This document shows, in pieces, positions 17,557-25,957 of a DNA stretch of 64,000 nt (positions within the stretch are counted from its first letter, which is position 1; each line of letters begins with the position of its first letter). This DNA comes from Pelagisphaera sp964404745 (GTDB taxonomy: Bacteria; Verrucomicrobiota; Verrucomicrobiia; Opitutales; Opitutaceae). The DNA lies in the NCBI GenBank assembly GCA_964404745.1, contig CAYOLG010000013.1, forward strand, positions 1 through 64,000, in the 5' to 3' direction. A model generated the notes under the pieces. That model ran no database searches and was not told where the DNA came from. It saw only the letters and a program-made list of their open reading frames with translations. Position numbers and translations under genes: made by a program.

Positions 17557-17585
17557 GCCGCGACTCGGGTCGCGGCTTTTCTTTT
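17557..17585 (+). terminator. Rho-independent terminator after mscS/YqaE
   Basis: GCCGCGAC-TCGG-GTCGCGGC is a perfect 8-bp stem with a four-base loop, directly followed by TTTTCTTTTG on the plus strand. Confidence 0.9.
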
Positions 17586-17625
17586 GGGCATATAGATTCC
17601 CAATGTATAGTGAGAATGAGTCAAT

Positions 17626-17683
17626 GGATAGCGGCCGATCTCACGCCTATGCTACGCTACGGCGGCGCAAGCCGAGCGGCCAT
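17626..17683. repeat. Dispersed intergenic repeat, copy 2
   Basis: ATAGCGGCCGATCTCACGCC and its continuation to GCCGAGCGGCCAT match the copy at 10484-10541 with a few substitutions and short indels. It lies between convergent genes. Confidence 0.65.
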
Positions 17684-17691
17684 TTGAAAAG

Positions 17692-17752
17692 CAGGACAGG
17701 CATCCTGCCTGTAAGCAGAAGTCGAGACCACAGGCTGGAAGCCTATGCTACC
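17692..17752. repeat. Two adjacent short palindromes, one repeated at 28728
   Basis: ACAGGCATCCTGCCTGT is a hairpin (about 17696-17713). CACAGGCTGGAAGCCTATGC followed by TACC (17729-17752) is the reverse complement of the unit at 28728-28751. On the minus strand the second copy begins GGTAGCATAGGC, so it too has the GTAG head. Confidence 0.65.
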
Positions 17753-17764
17753 ATTCACGGCCAC

Positions 17765-18568
17765 TCACCGCTGCGTTCCTGCGACGAGATCCGTTACCAA
17801 AGTTTCGATTTCCTTCAGCATTTTCCCTTCGTCATCGAGATTGCCTTTGATCGTATTGACGATCGCGCTGCCGACAACAACGCCATCCGCGAGGCGGGCC
17901 ACTGCGTTAACCTGATCTGGATTCTGTATTCCAAATCCTACTACTAATGGCTTATCGGAATGGCGTTTAATCATCTCGACCATCTCCTGCAAATCGGAAG
18001 CCAGATCTTCGCGAACGCCCGTCACGCCCGTCCTAGACACATAATAAATGAATCCAGTCGCGTTGCGAGCGATGTACTCCACTCGGTCCTCCGGCGTCGT
18101 TGGAGCCAGCAGAAAAACCGTTAGCATGTCGCGCTTCTGACAAGCTTCCATGTGATCCTCGGCTTCTTCAGGGGGAAGATCCAAAACGAGCAACCCATCC
18201 ACGCCAGCCTCTTTGGCTTCCGCAATGTAGGCCTCCAGCCCACCGCTGAACATCAAATTGTAGTAGGTATAAAATACGATAGGTGTGTGCTCGTCTTCCT
18301 TGCGGATCTCTCGTACCAGATCGAAGACATCTTCTCGCGTCGTTCCCGCCTCTAAGGCCCGCTGGGCAGCCAGTTGGTTTGTAAGGCCGTCAGCGAGTGG
18401 GTCTGAGAAGGGCACACCAATCTCCAGAATATCTACTTTCGAGCGAATCAGAGCCCGGCAGACCGACAACGAAGTCTTCGGATTAGGGTCTCCGGCGCAA
18501 ACGTAGGACACGAACGCCGACCGATTCTGCGAGTGAGCGTTCTGGAAGGCCCTTTCAATTCGATTCAT
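17765..18568 (-). CDS. trpA: Tryptophan synthase alpha subunit
   Basis: TrpA splits indole-3-glycerol phosphate into indole and glyceraldehyde-3-phosphate and passes indole to TrpB. The 267-residue TIM barrel has the catalytic pair at the canonical places, Glu49 (ILEIGVPFSDP) and Asp60 (PLADG). Phosphate-binding loops GFGIQNPDQV and GSAIVN are also present. The segment usually read as DGPTIQ is DGLTNQ here. There is no trpB or other trp gene next to it, so the pathway is dispersed or trpA was moved. The gene ends in a repeat-filled convergent gap. Confidence 0.95.
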   Translation of the reverse strand: MNRIERAFQNAHSQNRSAFVSYVCAGDPNPKTSLSVCRALIRSKVDILEIGVPFSDPLADGLTNQLAAQRALEAGTTREDVFDLVREIRKEDEHTPIVFYTYYNLMFSGGLEAYIAEAKEAGVDGLLVLDLPPEEAEDHMEACQKRDMLTVFLLAPTTPEDRVEYIARNATGFIYYVSRTGVTGVREDLASDLQEMVEMIKRHSDKPLVVGFGIQNPDQVNAVARLADGVVVGSAIVNTIKGNLDDEGKMLKEIETLVTDLVAGTQR

Positions 18569-18673
18569 CGGTCAAAGGAACTAGGAACGAGATCCCCAAG
18601 GTCAAGATATTGAACCGCCGAACTCTCTGAAACGCTCTCTCGCCAGATCCCGCCCAGAATTCCCTGAAAAGCA

Positions 18674-18702
18674 TTGACAGGAGAAAGCGTCAGTGGAATT
18701 TA
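18674..18702 (+). promoter_or_regulatory. Probable sigma-70-type promoter of tRNA-His
   Basis: TTGACA (18674-18679) is separated by 17 bases from AATTTA (18697-18702), placing a start near 18709, about 16 bases before the tRNA. The -35 is perfect and the -10 is poor. Confidence 0.5.
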
Positions 18703-18724
18703 AAACGCTCCTTTTTCCGAGGAT

Positions 18725-18802
18725 GGTGGCTGTAGCTCAGTTGGTTAGAGCATCGGTTTGTGGTACCGAGGGTCGCGGGTTCGAATCCCGTCAGCCACCC
18801 CA
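18725..18802 (+). tRNA. tRNA-His (anticodon GTG)
   Basis: Acceptor stem GTGGCTG pairs with CAGCCAC, with the extra G at -1 (18725) facing C73 that is diagnostic of tRNA-His. The D-arm is GCTCAGTTGGTTAGAGC. The anticodon stem TCGGT/ACCGA encloses the loop TTGTGGT with anticodon GTG. The T-arm GCGGGTTCGAATCCCGT is standard. The 3' CCA is encoded at 18800-18802. Confidence 0.97.
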
Positions 18803-18875
18803 TCGAAGACCATTGAAGGTTTTTCGCGTTCGAGAACGCACATTTCAACATCGATCCCGGTATACGACCTCCGGT

Positions 18876-18977
18876 GTTTCAGGTAGCGGGCGATCTCCGA
18901 GCGCCCATACATAAATCGAGTTTGTGGGAGCTCTGAGTTCGCTCGCTACCCAGTTACCTCGATGAGACACCTGAAAC
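18876..18977. repeat. REP pair enclosed by 9-base inverted ends (about 102 bases)
   Basis: GTTTCAGGT (18876-18884) and its complement ACCTGAAAC (18969-18977) bound the segment. Inside are two GTAG-headed palindromes in opposite orientation: GGTAGCGGGCGATCTCCGAG with GCGCCC (18882-18906), and on the minus strand GGGTAGCGAGCGAACTCAGA with GCTCCCAC (18924-18951). Confidence 0.65.
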
Positions 18978-19042
18978 CAATTCGGCAACTAAAGGATAAG
19001 CAGCCCTACCATCCCCGAATAGATGCTAATTATTCAATCACC

Positions 19043-20590
19043 CTACCTCTGGCTACTCGTACGCAGGCCTTCCAATTCGTCCTCAGGAAGCTGGTATTGG
19101 GCCCGCAAGCGTCGTAGTTGCCTTTTCAACGTTTGCTGAACTTCGGGGCTCGACTGCCCGTAGATATTTTTCATCTCCATCGGATCGTTCTTCAGGTCGA
19201 AGAGCTCCCAGGTATCGTTTTCCGGATCCGGATAGCGAATCAGCTTATAGCGACCGTCAGTTACGCCAAAATGCAAGGGCACCCCATGCCCGCCATGCTC
19301 GTAGTAGTGGTAGTAGTGGTACTCGCGCCAGTCTCGAGGCCGTTCCCCTTTGAAGATGGGGGCCAACGATCGGCCTTGCATATCGTCCGGGATTTCCGCT
19401 CCCGCCAAGTCCAGAAAGGTCTGGGCGAAATCCAAGTTGGATACGATATCCGTATCATTAACCGTGCCCGATTTCGCGACCCCTGGCCATCTGACCAGCA
19501 AGGGAGTACGCAATGACTCTTCATACATCCAGCGCTTGTCGAAAAGCCCGTGCTCACCGAGATAAAAGCCTTGATCCGACGAGTAGATGACGACCGTGTT
19601 TTCAGCCAACCCGCTTTCATCTAAATACTGGAGCAACTGTCCCACACTTTCATCGACCGCTCGCACGCAGCGTAGGTAGTTTTTGATGTAGCGCTGGTAA
19701 TTCCACTTTTTGCGTTCGAAGTCGTTCAAATTGGCAGCCAGCATCGCTTCATTTCGGGGCCGAAAATAGTCATCAAACGGCTTTAATTGCTCCGGCGTAT
19801 GTTTTGACGAATACTTAATCATGAGCCGGAAATCATTCATCTCTTCCAGCATACGAGCCCGGTTTTGGGAAATAGGACGGGCTCTTCCCGAGTAATCGTC
19901 AACCAACGTGGACGGTTCCGGAATCTCCATCCCATCAAACAGGTACAAATGGCGAATGGCCGGTTCCCAACGCCCGTGAGGCGCTTTTTGTTGAGCCATG
20001 AGCAAGAATGGCTTGTTCGGGTCGCGCTTGTTTTTCAGCCAATCCAGAGATCGTTCGGTGATGATGTCCGTAGTGTATCCAACGTGATCGACGTTTTCCC
20101 CGTTAGTGATGAGCATCGGGTTGTAGTATGCCCCTTGCCCTTTCAGCACCTCAAAGTGGTCGTAGCCCGTAGGCGTCGAGGCAAGATGCCACTTGCCGAC
20201 AATTGCGGTCTGGTAACCCGCCTTTTGCAGGTATTTCGGAGCCGTCGCTTGGCTCCCGTCGAAGCGATCGCCGTTTTGGCGAAACCCGTTCAAATGCGAA
20301 TACTTGCCGGTTTGGATAACCGCTCGAGCAGGGCCGCAAATGGAGTTCGTCACGTAGCACTTGCTGAAGAGAATGCCCTCGTCAGCAATTCGATCCAAAT
20401 TCGGGGTCGGGGCAATGTCCGCTAGCATGCCGCCATAGGCGCTAACCGCTTGAGTGGCGTGATCATCGGTAAAGATAAAGAGAATGTTTGGCCGCTCGGC
20501 ATAGAAGCTCGGAAGGCAAAAGCACAAGGCAATGGCTAGTATCGATGCAGGAAGAGGAGCGGCGTCAACCGAAGATAACCTAGTTCTCAT
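19043..20590 (-). CDS. Exported arylsulfatase-type sulfatase
   Basis: This 515-residue formylglycine sulfatase has a signal peptide (about residues 13-31). The first metal-binding Asp pair is in FIFTDDHA (42-43), and the C-x-P-x-R motif is CGPAR (Cys85 to Arg89), where the cysteine is matured to formylglycine. GKWHL and SSDQGFYLGEHG complete the active site. It likely removes sulfate from a marine polysaccharide or other ester outside the cytoplasm; the substrate cannot be told. The frame runs upstream to 20710, but ATG at 20590 gives the signal peptide. It is divergent from the DUF1080 gene across a 106-base shared region. Confidence 0.93.
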   Translation of the reverse strand: MRTRLSSVDAAPLPASILAIALCFCLPSFYAERPNILFIFTDDHATQAVSAYGGMLADIAPTPNLDRIADEGILFSKCYVTNSICGPARAVIQTGKYSHLNGFRQNGDRFDGSQATAPKYLQKAGYQTAIVGKWHLASTPTGYDHFEVLKGQGAYYNPMLITNGENVDHVGYTTDIITERSLDWLKNKRDPNKPFLLMAQQKAPHGRWEPAIRHLYLFDGMEIPEPSTLVDDYSGRARPISQNRARMLEEMNDFRLMIKYSSKHTPEQLKPFDDYFRPRNEAMLAANLNDFERKKWNYQRYIKNYLRCVRAVDESVGQLLQYLDESGLAENTVVIYSSDQGFYLGEHGLFDKRWMYEESLRTPLLVRWPGVAKSGTVNDTDIVSNLDFAQTFLDLAGAEIPDDMQGRSLAPIFKGERPRDWREYHYYHYYEHGGHGVPLHFGVTDGRYKLIRYPDPENDTWELFDLKNDPMEMKNIYGQSSPEVQQTLKRQLRRLRAQYQLPEDELEGLRTSSQR

Positions 20591-20696
20591 GTGGCAACTC
20601 TTTGTCGGACTCGGTTCTCTGGCAAGGCCAGACCTCAACAAAACGCCGCTGCTTAGAACTTGAATGTTCAACCAGAAGCGACACTCTAAAGCGAAT

Positions 20697-22058
20697 ATGG
20701 AAACTCGCAATCACCCCATTCTAACCATAGTCCTTTCCCTATTCGCAGCCACGATCGCCACCGCTGACGACTGGAAACCGCTCTTCGACGGAAAATCTTT
20801 CGATGGCTGGAAACAGCTCGGCGGCCAAGCCAAGTATTCTATCGAGAACGGGGAAATCGTTGGCCGCAGTGTGGCCGACACACCCAACTCGTTTCTTGCA
20901 ACGGAGACGGATTATACCGACTTTGTCTTGGAATTCGAGTTTTGGGTTCAGGATGGACTGAACTCAGGCGTGCAGTTCCGTAGCATGAGCAAGCCGGACT
21001 ATCGCGATGGCCGCGTACACGGATATCAATACGAGCTCGATACTTCTTCCAGAGCATGGACGGCTGGCATCTACGACGAAGCCAACCGAGGCTGGCTCTA
21101 TCCAGTCGAATACAATCCCTCCGCTCGCTCCCTTTTCAAAAACGAGCAGTGGAACCAAGCCCGCATCGAGTGCGTGGGCAACGAAGCGCAAACCTTTCTT
21201 AACGGCCGACAAGTTTCCCACCTCGTTGACGACCGGGCGATTACAGGCTTCATCGGCCTGCAAGTGCACAGCATCCGCGATACTTCCCATGCTGGCTATC
21301 AAGTGAGATGGCGTAATTTGAGAATCAATACGAAATCGCCCAAGCTATCCCGCTCCGAAGAAATCTACGTACGCAACGTCGCTCCCAATTCGATGAGCAA
21401 GACGGAAAAAGAGCGGGGATGGTCATTTCTTTTCGACGGGAAACGGACTTCAGCTTGGAAAGGCATATCGGACGTGGACCCCTTCAACGATGATGGCTGG
21501 ATAGTGGAAGACGGAGCTCTAACCATTCAGCCAGGGGGAAAGGGCGGCCAGATCATCACCAAGAAAACCTACGGCGCCTTCGAGTTGGACTTCGATTTTC
21601 GCTTAACCAAAGGAGCCAACAGTGGCGTGAAGTATTTTGTCGTCGACCACGCGAAACCTGGTGCCAAGAAATCGCAGTATCTAGGGCTCGAATACCAAGT
21701 GCTTGACGACGAGGTCCATCCCGATGGCAAGAAAGGCGCAGTCGGCAATCGGACCACCGCCTCGCTATACGACCTCATTCCTCCCTACCGGAACGTGAAT
21801 ACCCGAGACGTTCCTCTCCACATAGGCGAGTGGAACCATGGCCGCATCATTTCCCGACCCAATGGGACAATAGAGCACTGGCTCAACGGATTCAAAGTCG
21901 TCGAATACGAAAGGGGCACGAATATTTACGATGCCCTCATCGCCCGCAGCAAGTACGCGGAGATCGAGAACTTCGGCCTGTCGGAAAAGGGGCATATTCT
22001 GCTTCAGGATCACAACGATCTCGTTAGCTATCGGAGCATCAAGATCCGCGAGCTTTGA
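20697..22058 (+). CDS. Exported protein with two DUF1080 (3-keto-disaccharide hydrolase) domains
   Basis: This 453-residue protein has a signal peptide (about residues 1-22, ending ATIATAD). It then has two copies of the DUF1080/LamG-like fold: DWKPLFDGKSFDGWKQLGG to about residue 215, and GWSFLFDGKRTSAWKGISD to the end. Each copy has the LNSGVQFRS / ANSGVKYFV block and a WN..RIxxxGNxxxxxLNG-type segment. The family includes 3-keto-glycoside hydrolases and is amplified in Verrucomicrobia and Planctomycetes. Divergence from a sulfatase suggests joint use in breakdown of a sulfated glycan, which is inference. ATG at 20697 is preferred over 20664 because it gives a cleaner signal peptide. Confidence 0.88.
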   Translation: METRNHPILTIVLSLFAATIATADDWKPLFDGKSFDGWKQLGGQAKYSIENGEIVGRSVADTPNSFLATETDYTDFVLEFEFWVQDGLNSGVQFRSMSKPDYRDGRVHGYQYELDTSSRAWTAGIYDEANRGWLYPVEYNPSARSLFKNEQWNQARIECVGNEAQTFLNGRQVSHLVDDRAITGFIGLQVHSIRDTSHAGYQVRWRNLRINTKSPKLSRSEEIYVRNVAPNSMSKTEKERGWSFLFDGKRTSAWKGISDVDPFNDDGWIVEDGALTIQPGGKGGQIITKKTYGAFELDFDFRLTKGANSGVKYFVVDHAKPGAKKSQYLGLEYQVLDDEVHPDGKKGAVGNRTTASLYDLIPPYRNVNTRDVPLHIGEWNHGRIISRPNGTIEHWLNGFKVVEYERGTNIYDALIARSKYAEIENFGLSEKGHILLQDHNDLVSYRSIKIREL

Positions 22059-22187
22059 GTATAACTTGAACCGATCGGCCGACTAGCGTTCGGGCGCGGA
22101 ATAGATTCCGAGCGAATCATTGGCCTCAACCTAACTCGTATTTCTCTTAGAAAACGCGCCGGGACGTCGCGTTCCACCCTTAACGCA

Positions 22188-22211
22188 GGTCGAGCAAGGT
22201 GGAGCTCGACC
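22188..22211. repeat. GGTCGAGC hairpin, dispersed-repeat type
   Basis: GGTCGAGC-AAGGTGGA-GCTCGACC is a perfect 8-bp inverted repeat in the convergent gap between the DUF1080 and cutC genes. It is preceded by another GTTCCACC/GGTGGA-type stretch. No uridine tract follows. Confidence 0.5.
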
Positions 22212-22250
22212 TTCGGGCGAGCTCAATTTGACGCATATACTTTCCCATTC

Positions 22251-22973
22251 CTATCGATTTGCGGCTTCGGCAAGGGCTCTGACTTTCGATCTGGCAGTTG
22301 ATCCATTCTCCTGGACTCCCGAGTATGCATGCAGAGAAAGCGGGCCAGAGTACTGGCCCAATGAGTGGACTATCTCTGAGGCATTACCCGGTCCGACACT
22401 TCCTCCGATTACGATTTCAATTCTGCCATCAGCCGCTTCAAGAAGCGCCTTGAGCGTTTCCTTCCCCTCCAGAGCTCCTCCTGGAAGCCCCCAGGCAACT
22501 CCGCTCGTTAGAATTCGATCCACCCCGAAATCAATCAAGGTTTCCAGCCCCGTCAATCGATCCTCCAGAACGTCGAAAGCTCGATGAAACGTTGCCGATA
22601 ATCCGGCAGATTGACTTTGATTCATCAAAATCCGGAGCCCTTCGACATCGATAAGGCCCCTTTTATCGATCGCTCCAAACACAACGCCATCCACCCCTTG
22701 CCCCGCGGCCATAGCTATACTTGCCTCCATTTCCTCGTATTCACGTTCCGTGTAAACGAAATCGCCGGCTCGAGGGCGAATCATAACCATCAATCCCCTT
22801 CTCGGAAAAGCAGCCCGGGCGGCGGCAATACCGTCAATAGCAGGAGTTAGCCCATCCTCTTCCATAGACGCGCACAACTCGATTGTATCCGCCCCGCCTT
22901 CGTAGGCCTCCATTGCGTTTTGCGCCGCGATCTCAGCACTATCTCCGTTGATGCACGCTTCGACTCTAACCAT
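22251..22973 (-). CDS. cutC: CutC family protein
   Basis: This 240-residue TIM-barrel protein has the CutC hallmarks: VEACINGDSAEIAAQNA at the start, GGADTIELCASMEEDGLTP, VMIRPRAGDFVYTEREYEEM, ATFHRAFDV and ILTSG. CutC has been linked to copper tolerance, but its biochemical role is unsettled. It overlaps the upstream acetyltransferase by 8 bases. Length is normal for the family. Confidence 0.93.
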   Translation of the reverse strand: MVRVEACINGDSAEIAAQNAMEAYEGGADTIELCASMEEDGLTPAIDGIAAARAAFPRRGLMVMIRPRAGDFVYTEREYEEMEASIAMAAGQGVDGVVFGAIDKRGLIDVEGLRILMNQSQSAGLSATFHRAFDVLEDRLTGLETLIDFGVDRILTSGVAWGLPGGALEGKETLKALLEAADGRIEIVIGGSVGPGNASEIVHSLGQYSGPLSLHAYSGVQENGSTARSKVRALAEAANR

Positions 22974-23397
22974 TTAAGCATTTCTCCATTTTAAAGTGAG
23001 GAATTGTCACTTCCTCGAAGCGATGACCCACTACTTCGTATCCACTCTTACTATAAAAGCCAATCGCTGACTCGCGGGCATGGAGATAAATCTGGCGAGC
23101 TCCTAGTTTCGCTAAACGAGCTTCGGCTTCACTAAGCAAACGAGCGCCTAAACCTTGCTTTTGCTGATCTTCTCTTACCGCCATTTGCTTGACCTTAAAT
23201 AGCCCGTCTCCCTCAGGAATTGCGACTAGGGAAGCCAGGCACTCCGACGATGTAGAGCAAAAGATCCCAAAGTGGCGATACGCCGATTCTGCAGTCAAAT
23301 CCTCATCGTAAAGACTCAACCCGAGCGGAGCCCGCAGTAGTTCGTTGCGCAATACGCATTCCCGTTCGTACTCCCGAGAGCCGTGGGCAATTTCCAT
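22966..23397 (-). CDS. GNAT-family N-acetyltransferase
   Basis: This protein of about 143 residues has the GNAT acetyl-CoA motif VREDQQKQGLGARLLSEAEA (the Q/RxxGxG/A type) and the C-terminal AIGFYSKSGYEVVGHRFEE block. The N-terminus MEIAHGSREYERECVLRNEL with RAPLGLSL resembles the ElaA-like subgroup. The frame is open to 23502; ATG at 23397 fits the family start and 23412 is an alternative. It overlaps cutC by 8 bases, so the two are cotranscribed. The substrate is unknown. Confidence 0.82.
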   Translation of the reverse strand: MEIAHGSREYERECVLRNELLRAPLGLSLYDEDLTAESAYRHFGIFCSTSSECLASLVAIPEGDGLFKVKQMAVREDQQKQGLGARLLSEAEARLAKLGARQIYLHARESAIGFYSKSGYEVVGHRFEEVTIPHFKMEKCLNG

Positions 23398-23568
23398 TAC
23401 CTGTCCAATCATGAGATCATTGAGCAACAATCTGTTGTAGGGCTGTCGCTTGCGACACGCCACGAAGAACGGGAATCCTTTGCTAACGCAGTGCACCGCC
23501 ATAGGACAGGCTCATGGCCCTGAGGCTCTCGAACGGGCAAGCGGCGACCCTGCACTTTTGTCTCTAAT

Positions 23569-25548
23569 TCAAGCTTTAACCGCTGAAACCACAGATGCGG
23601 CGGTCATCCCAAGCTTCTCCATCACGATATTTCCTGGAGCGCTGATTCCGAAGCGATCGATACCGATCACCTTGCCTTGAATCCCAACATACTTGTACCA
23701 CAAACCGGATACGCCGGCTTCGATAGCGATGCGCTTCTCACACGTGGAGGGCAGGACGCTTTCGCGGTAGGCATCCTCCTGTTCATCGAATCGTTTCATC
23801 GACGGCATAGAAACCACTCGGACGCTTGGACCCAATTCATCGGCAGCAGCTATCGCATGCTGCACTTCCGATCCCGTAGCGATAATAATCGTTTCCAAGC
23901 CAGCGGCTTCTTTTTTGATAACGTATCCACCTTTAAGGACACCATGGCGCCGCTCATTCGCCGAAACCGTATTGATGTTGGGTACGCCCTGACGGGTCAG
24001 CGACAACACTGTTGGACCCGATTGGCGCTGCATAGCAGCCACGAAAGCGCCCGCGGTTTCTTCCGTATCGCAAGGACGGATAACATCCAAATTGGGGATC
24101 ACCCGGAGACCCGAGACGGTCTCCACCGGCTGGTGGGTTGGGCCATCTTCACCTACTCCAACCGAGTCGTGAGTGAATATGTAGACAACGGGCAATCCAG
24201 CCAAGGAAGCCAATCGAATCGATGGCCTCAGGTAATCAGCGAAGACCATAAAGGTCGCTCCCGAAGCTCGCCAAATCCCATCATAGGCCACACCATTGAG
24301 CAAGGCTCCCATACCGTGTTCGCGGATACCGAATAGGAGATTGCGGCCCGATTCATTCCCGGGGAGAAAATCGCCAGCGTCGTTGATATAGTTTTTGGTA
24401 GATCCGTGCAGGTCTGCCGATCCGCTAATCAATTCTGGCCGAGCCACAGCGATTGGCTGGAGAACATTGGAGCCAGCAGCCCGTGTGGCCAGCTTGGCAT
24501 CCGCTTCCGCTTCTGGGATCAAGGCCAGCAGTTCGTCCGCATCCACCGGGGCAGCGGCTCCCGCTTCCAATCGGGACGCTAAGTCCGGATTTGCAGCGGC
24601 CCAAGCATCGTAAGTCGATTTCCATGTATTGTATTTTTCTATACGTTTTCGCTTTAACTCGCTAAAGTAGGACCGCACATCGTCGGACACGTGAAACCGC
24701 TCTTCCGGAAGCCCCAAGCTAGCCCGAGCCTTTTCTGAATACTTTATGGCTCCGCTTTCTCCGTGTCCCGCGCTCGTGCCAGCCACTTCTTCAATGCTGC
24801 GAGCGATTTCCGTCTTGGCGATAATCAGCTGCGGTTTGCCCTTCGCCGCCTTGGCAGCCGAAAACGCCTCTGCGATTGCATCGAAATCATGCCCATCAAT
24901 CGTGACGACATTCCAGCCCAAAGCCTCGTAACGCTTGGCTGTATCCTCGCTTTGCGACTTTTCAGCCATAGCGTCCAAAGTCACATCATTGCTATCGTAA
25001 ATGAGGATCAAGTTATCCAGCTTCAGATGCCCCGCTAAGGACGATGCCTCGTGAGCTACACCTTCTTGGATACAACCATCTCCGGCCAGAGCGACAACGT
25101 GATTGTCTAGTATCATGTACTCATCGGTATTGAAGGCCGCAGCCGCCATTTTTTGCGACACGGCAAAGCCTACCGCATTGCCTATTCCCTGACCGAGCGG
25201 GCCTGTCGTACTTTCGACGCCCGCCGTTTCTCCGAATTCCGGATGACCAGGAGTATGGCTACCCAGTTGCCTAAAATTCTTCAACTCATCCAAACTTAGA
25301 TCGAATCCGGCTAAATGCAGCCATCCATAGAGAAACATGCTACCATGTCCGCCAGATAAAACGAAGCGGTCCCTATTCAGCCATCGAGGCTCGTCTGGAT
25401 TCACGCTAAGTTCGCTACCATAAAGGGTTGCCCCGATTTCAGCGGCGCCCAAGGGCAAACCGACGTGACCCGACTTACAAGCATGGACGGCGTCAATGGC
25501 CAGTCCGCGGGCTTCATTGGCGGCTTTTTGAAGGATGTCTTTGTTCAT
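23569..25548 (-). CDS. tkt: Transketolase
   Basis: This 659-residue thiamine-diphosphate enzyme of the pentose phosphate pathway has the N-terminal substrate histidines (HACKSGHVGLPLGAAEIGA, GHGSMFLYGWLHL). It also has the ThDP/Mg motif GDGCIQEG with NLILIYDSNDVTLD, the pyrimidine domain block FGIREHGMGALLNG, and THDSVGVGEDGPTHQPVE. Length is that of a complete transketolase. It is monocistronic; upstream lie 409 bases with a REP pair and the terminator of the rplS transcript. Confidence 0.97.
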   Translation of the reverse strand: MNKDILQKAANEARGLAIDAVHACKSGHVGLPLGAAEIGATLYGSELSVNPDEPRWLNRDRFVLSGGHGSMFLYGWLHLAGFDLSLDELKNFRQLGSHTPGHPEFGETAGVESTTGPLGQGIGNAVGFAVSQKMAAAAFNTDEYMILDNHVVALAGDGCIQEGVAHEASSLAGHLKLDNLILIYDSNDVTLDAMAEKSQSEDTAKRYEALGWNVVTIDGHDFDAIAEAFSAAKAAKGKPQLIIAKTEIARSIEEVAGTSAGHGESGAIKYSEKARASLGLPEERFHVSDDVRSYFSELKRKRIEKYNTWKSTYDAWAAANPDLASRLEAGAAAPVDADELLALIPEAEADAKLATRAAGSNVLQPIAVARPELISGSADLHGSTKNYINDAGDFLPGNESGRNLLFGIREHGMGALLNGVAYDGIWRASGATFMVFADYLRPSIRLASLAGLPVVYIFTHDSVGVGEDGPTHQPVETVSGLRVIPNLDVIRPCDTEETAGAFVAAMQRQSGPTVLSLTRQGVPNINTVSANERRHGVLKGGYVIKKEAAGLETIIIATGSEVQHAIAAADELGPSVRVVSMPSMKRFDEQEDAYRESVLPSTCEKRIAIEAGVSGLWYKYVGIQGKVIGIDRFGISAPGNIVMEKLGMTAASVVSAVKA

Positions 25549-25663
25549 TTGATTTATGGGAATATATAAAATCTAGTTGGCGGCAGACACCTCAATTGAG
25601 CACCCCTAAAGCCTCAAGAGCAAAATGGGGGTAGTTAGAACGTGTCTAATAGATCTAAAATTT

Positions 25664-25739
25664 GCAGGGTCGCCGCTTACGGCGTCCACCCGGGTAGAGT
25701 ATCATCCACTTCTGCGCTCGTCGCAAGCGGCGACCCTAC
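25664..25739. repeat. Inverted repeat pair with 13-bp perfect arms
   Basis: AGGGTCGCCGCTT (25666-25678) and AAGCGGCGACCCT (25725-25737) are perfect inverted arms. On the minus strand the second unit begins GTAGGGTCGCCGCTTGCGAC, again a GTAG head before a hairpin. A GGGTAG also occurs in the spacer. Confidence 0.7.
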
Positions 25740-25877
25740 AAGACAAACGACTTGATAAGTAGTTTAGCGCAAGAGCCCCGACAAGTCGTGGCGATAACTA
25801 GTCATGCTATCGAAATCGCGGCCCCGCAGAGTGTGGGCCGCTCCTGCGATTCACCAATGAAAAAGAAACCTCTTTTC

Positions 25878-25920
25878 ATTTAATAAACAAACAAGGCCGC
25901 TTGAAGATGAAGCGGCCTTG
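25878..25920 (-). terminator. Rho-independent terminator of the rplS transcript
   Basis: On the minus strand AAGGCCGCTT-CATCTTC-AAGCGGCCTT is a perfect 10-bp stem followed by GTTTGTTTATT. It lies 38 bases after the rplS stop. Confidence 0.88.
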
Positions 25921-25957
25921 GTGATGAATCAATGAAACGAGAAACCCTGCAGGCGCT

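Larger units (their letters stand above)
25549..25957. other. Intergenic region between tkt and rplS
   Basis: These 409 bases hold the tkt leader, an inverted GTAG-type repeat (25664-25739), another palindromic segment around 25814-25852 (ATCGCGGCCCCGCAG ... GGGCCGCTCCTGCGAT), and the rplS terminator. I see no supported gene. Confidence 0.6.

Noticed and set aside
18693..18914. Plus-strand open frame covering the tRNA-His (contains AVAQLVRASVCGTEGRGF)
   Set aside because: This is the translation of the tRNA itself, a known artefact. The tRNA structure explains the sequence fully.
23677..24336. 219-codon plus-strand frame opposite transketolase
   Set aside because: It is complementary to highly conserved transketolase blocks and its translation is compositionally odd.
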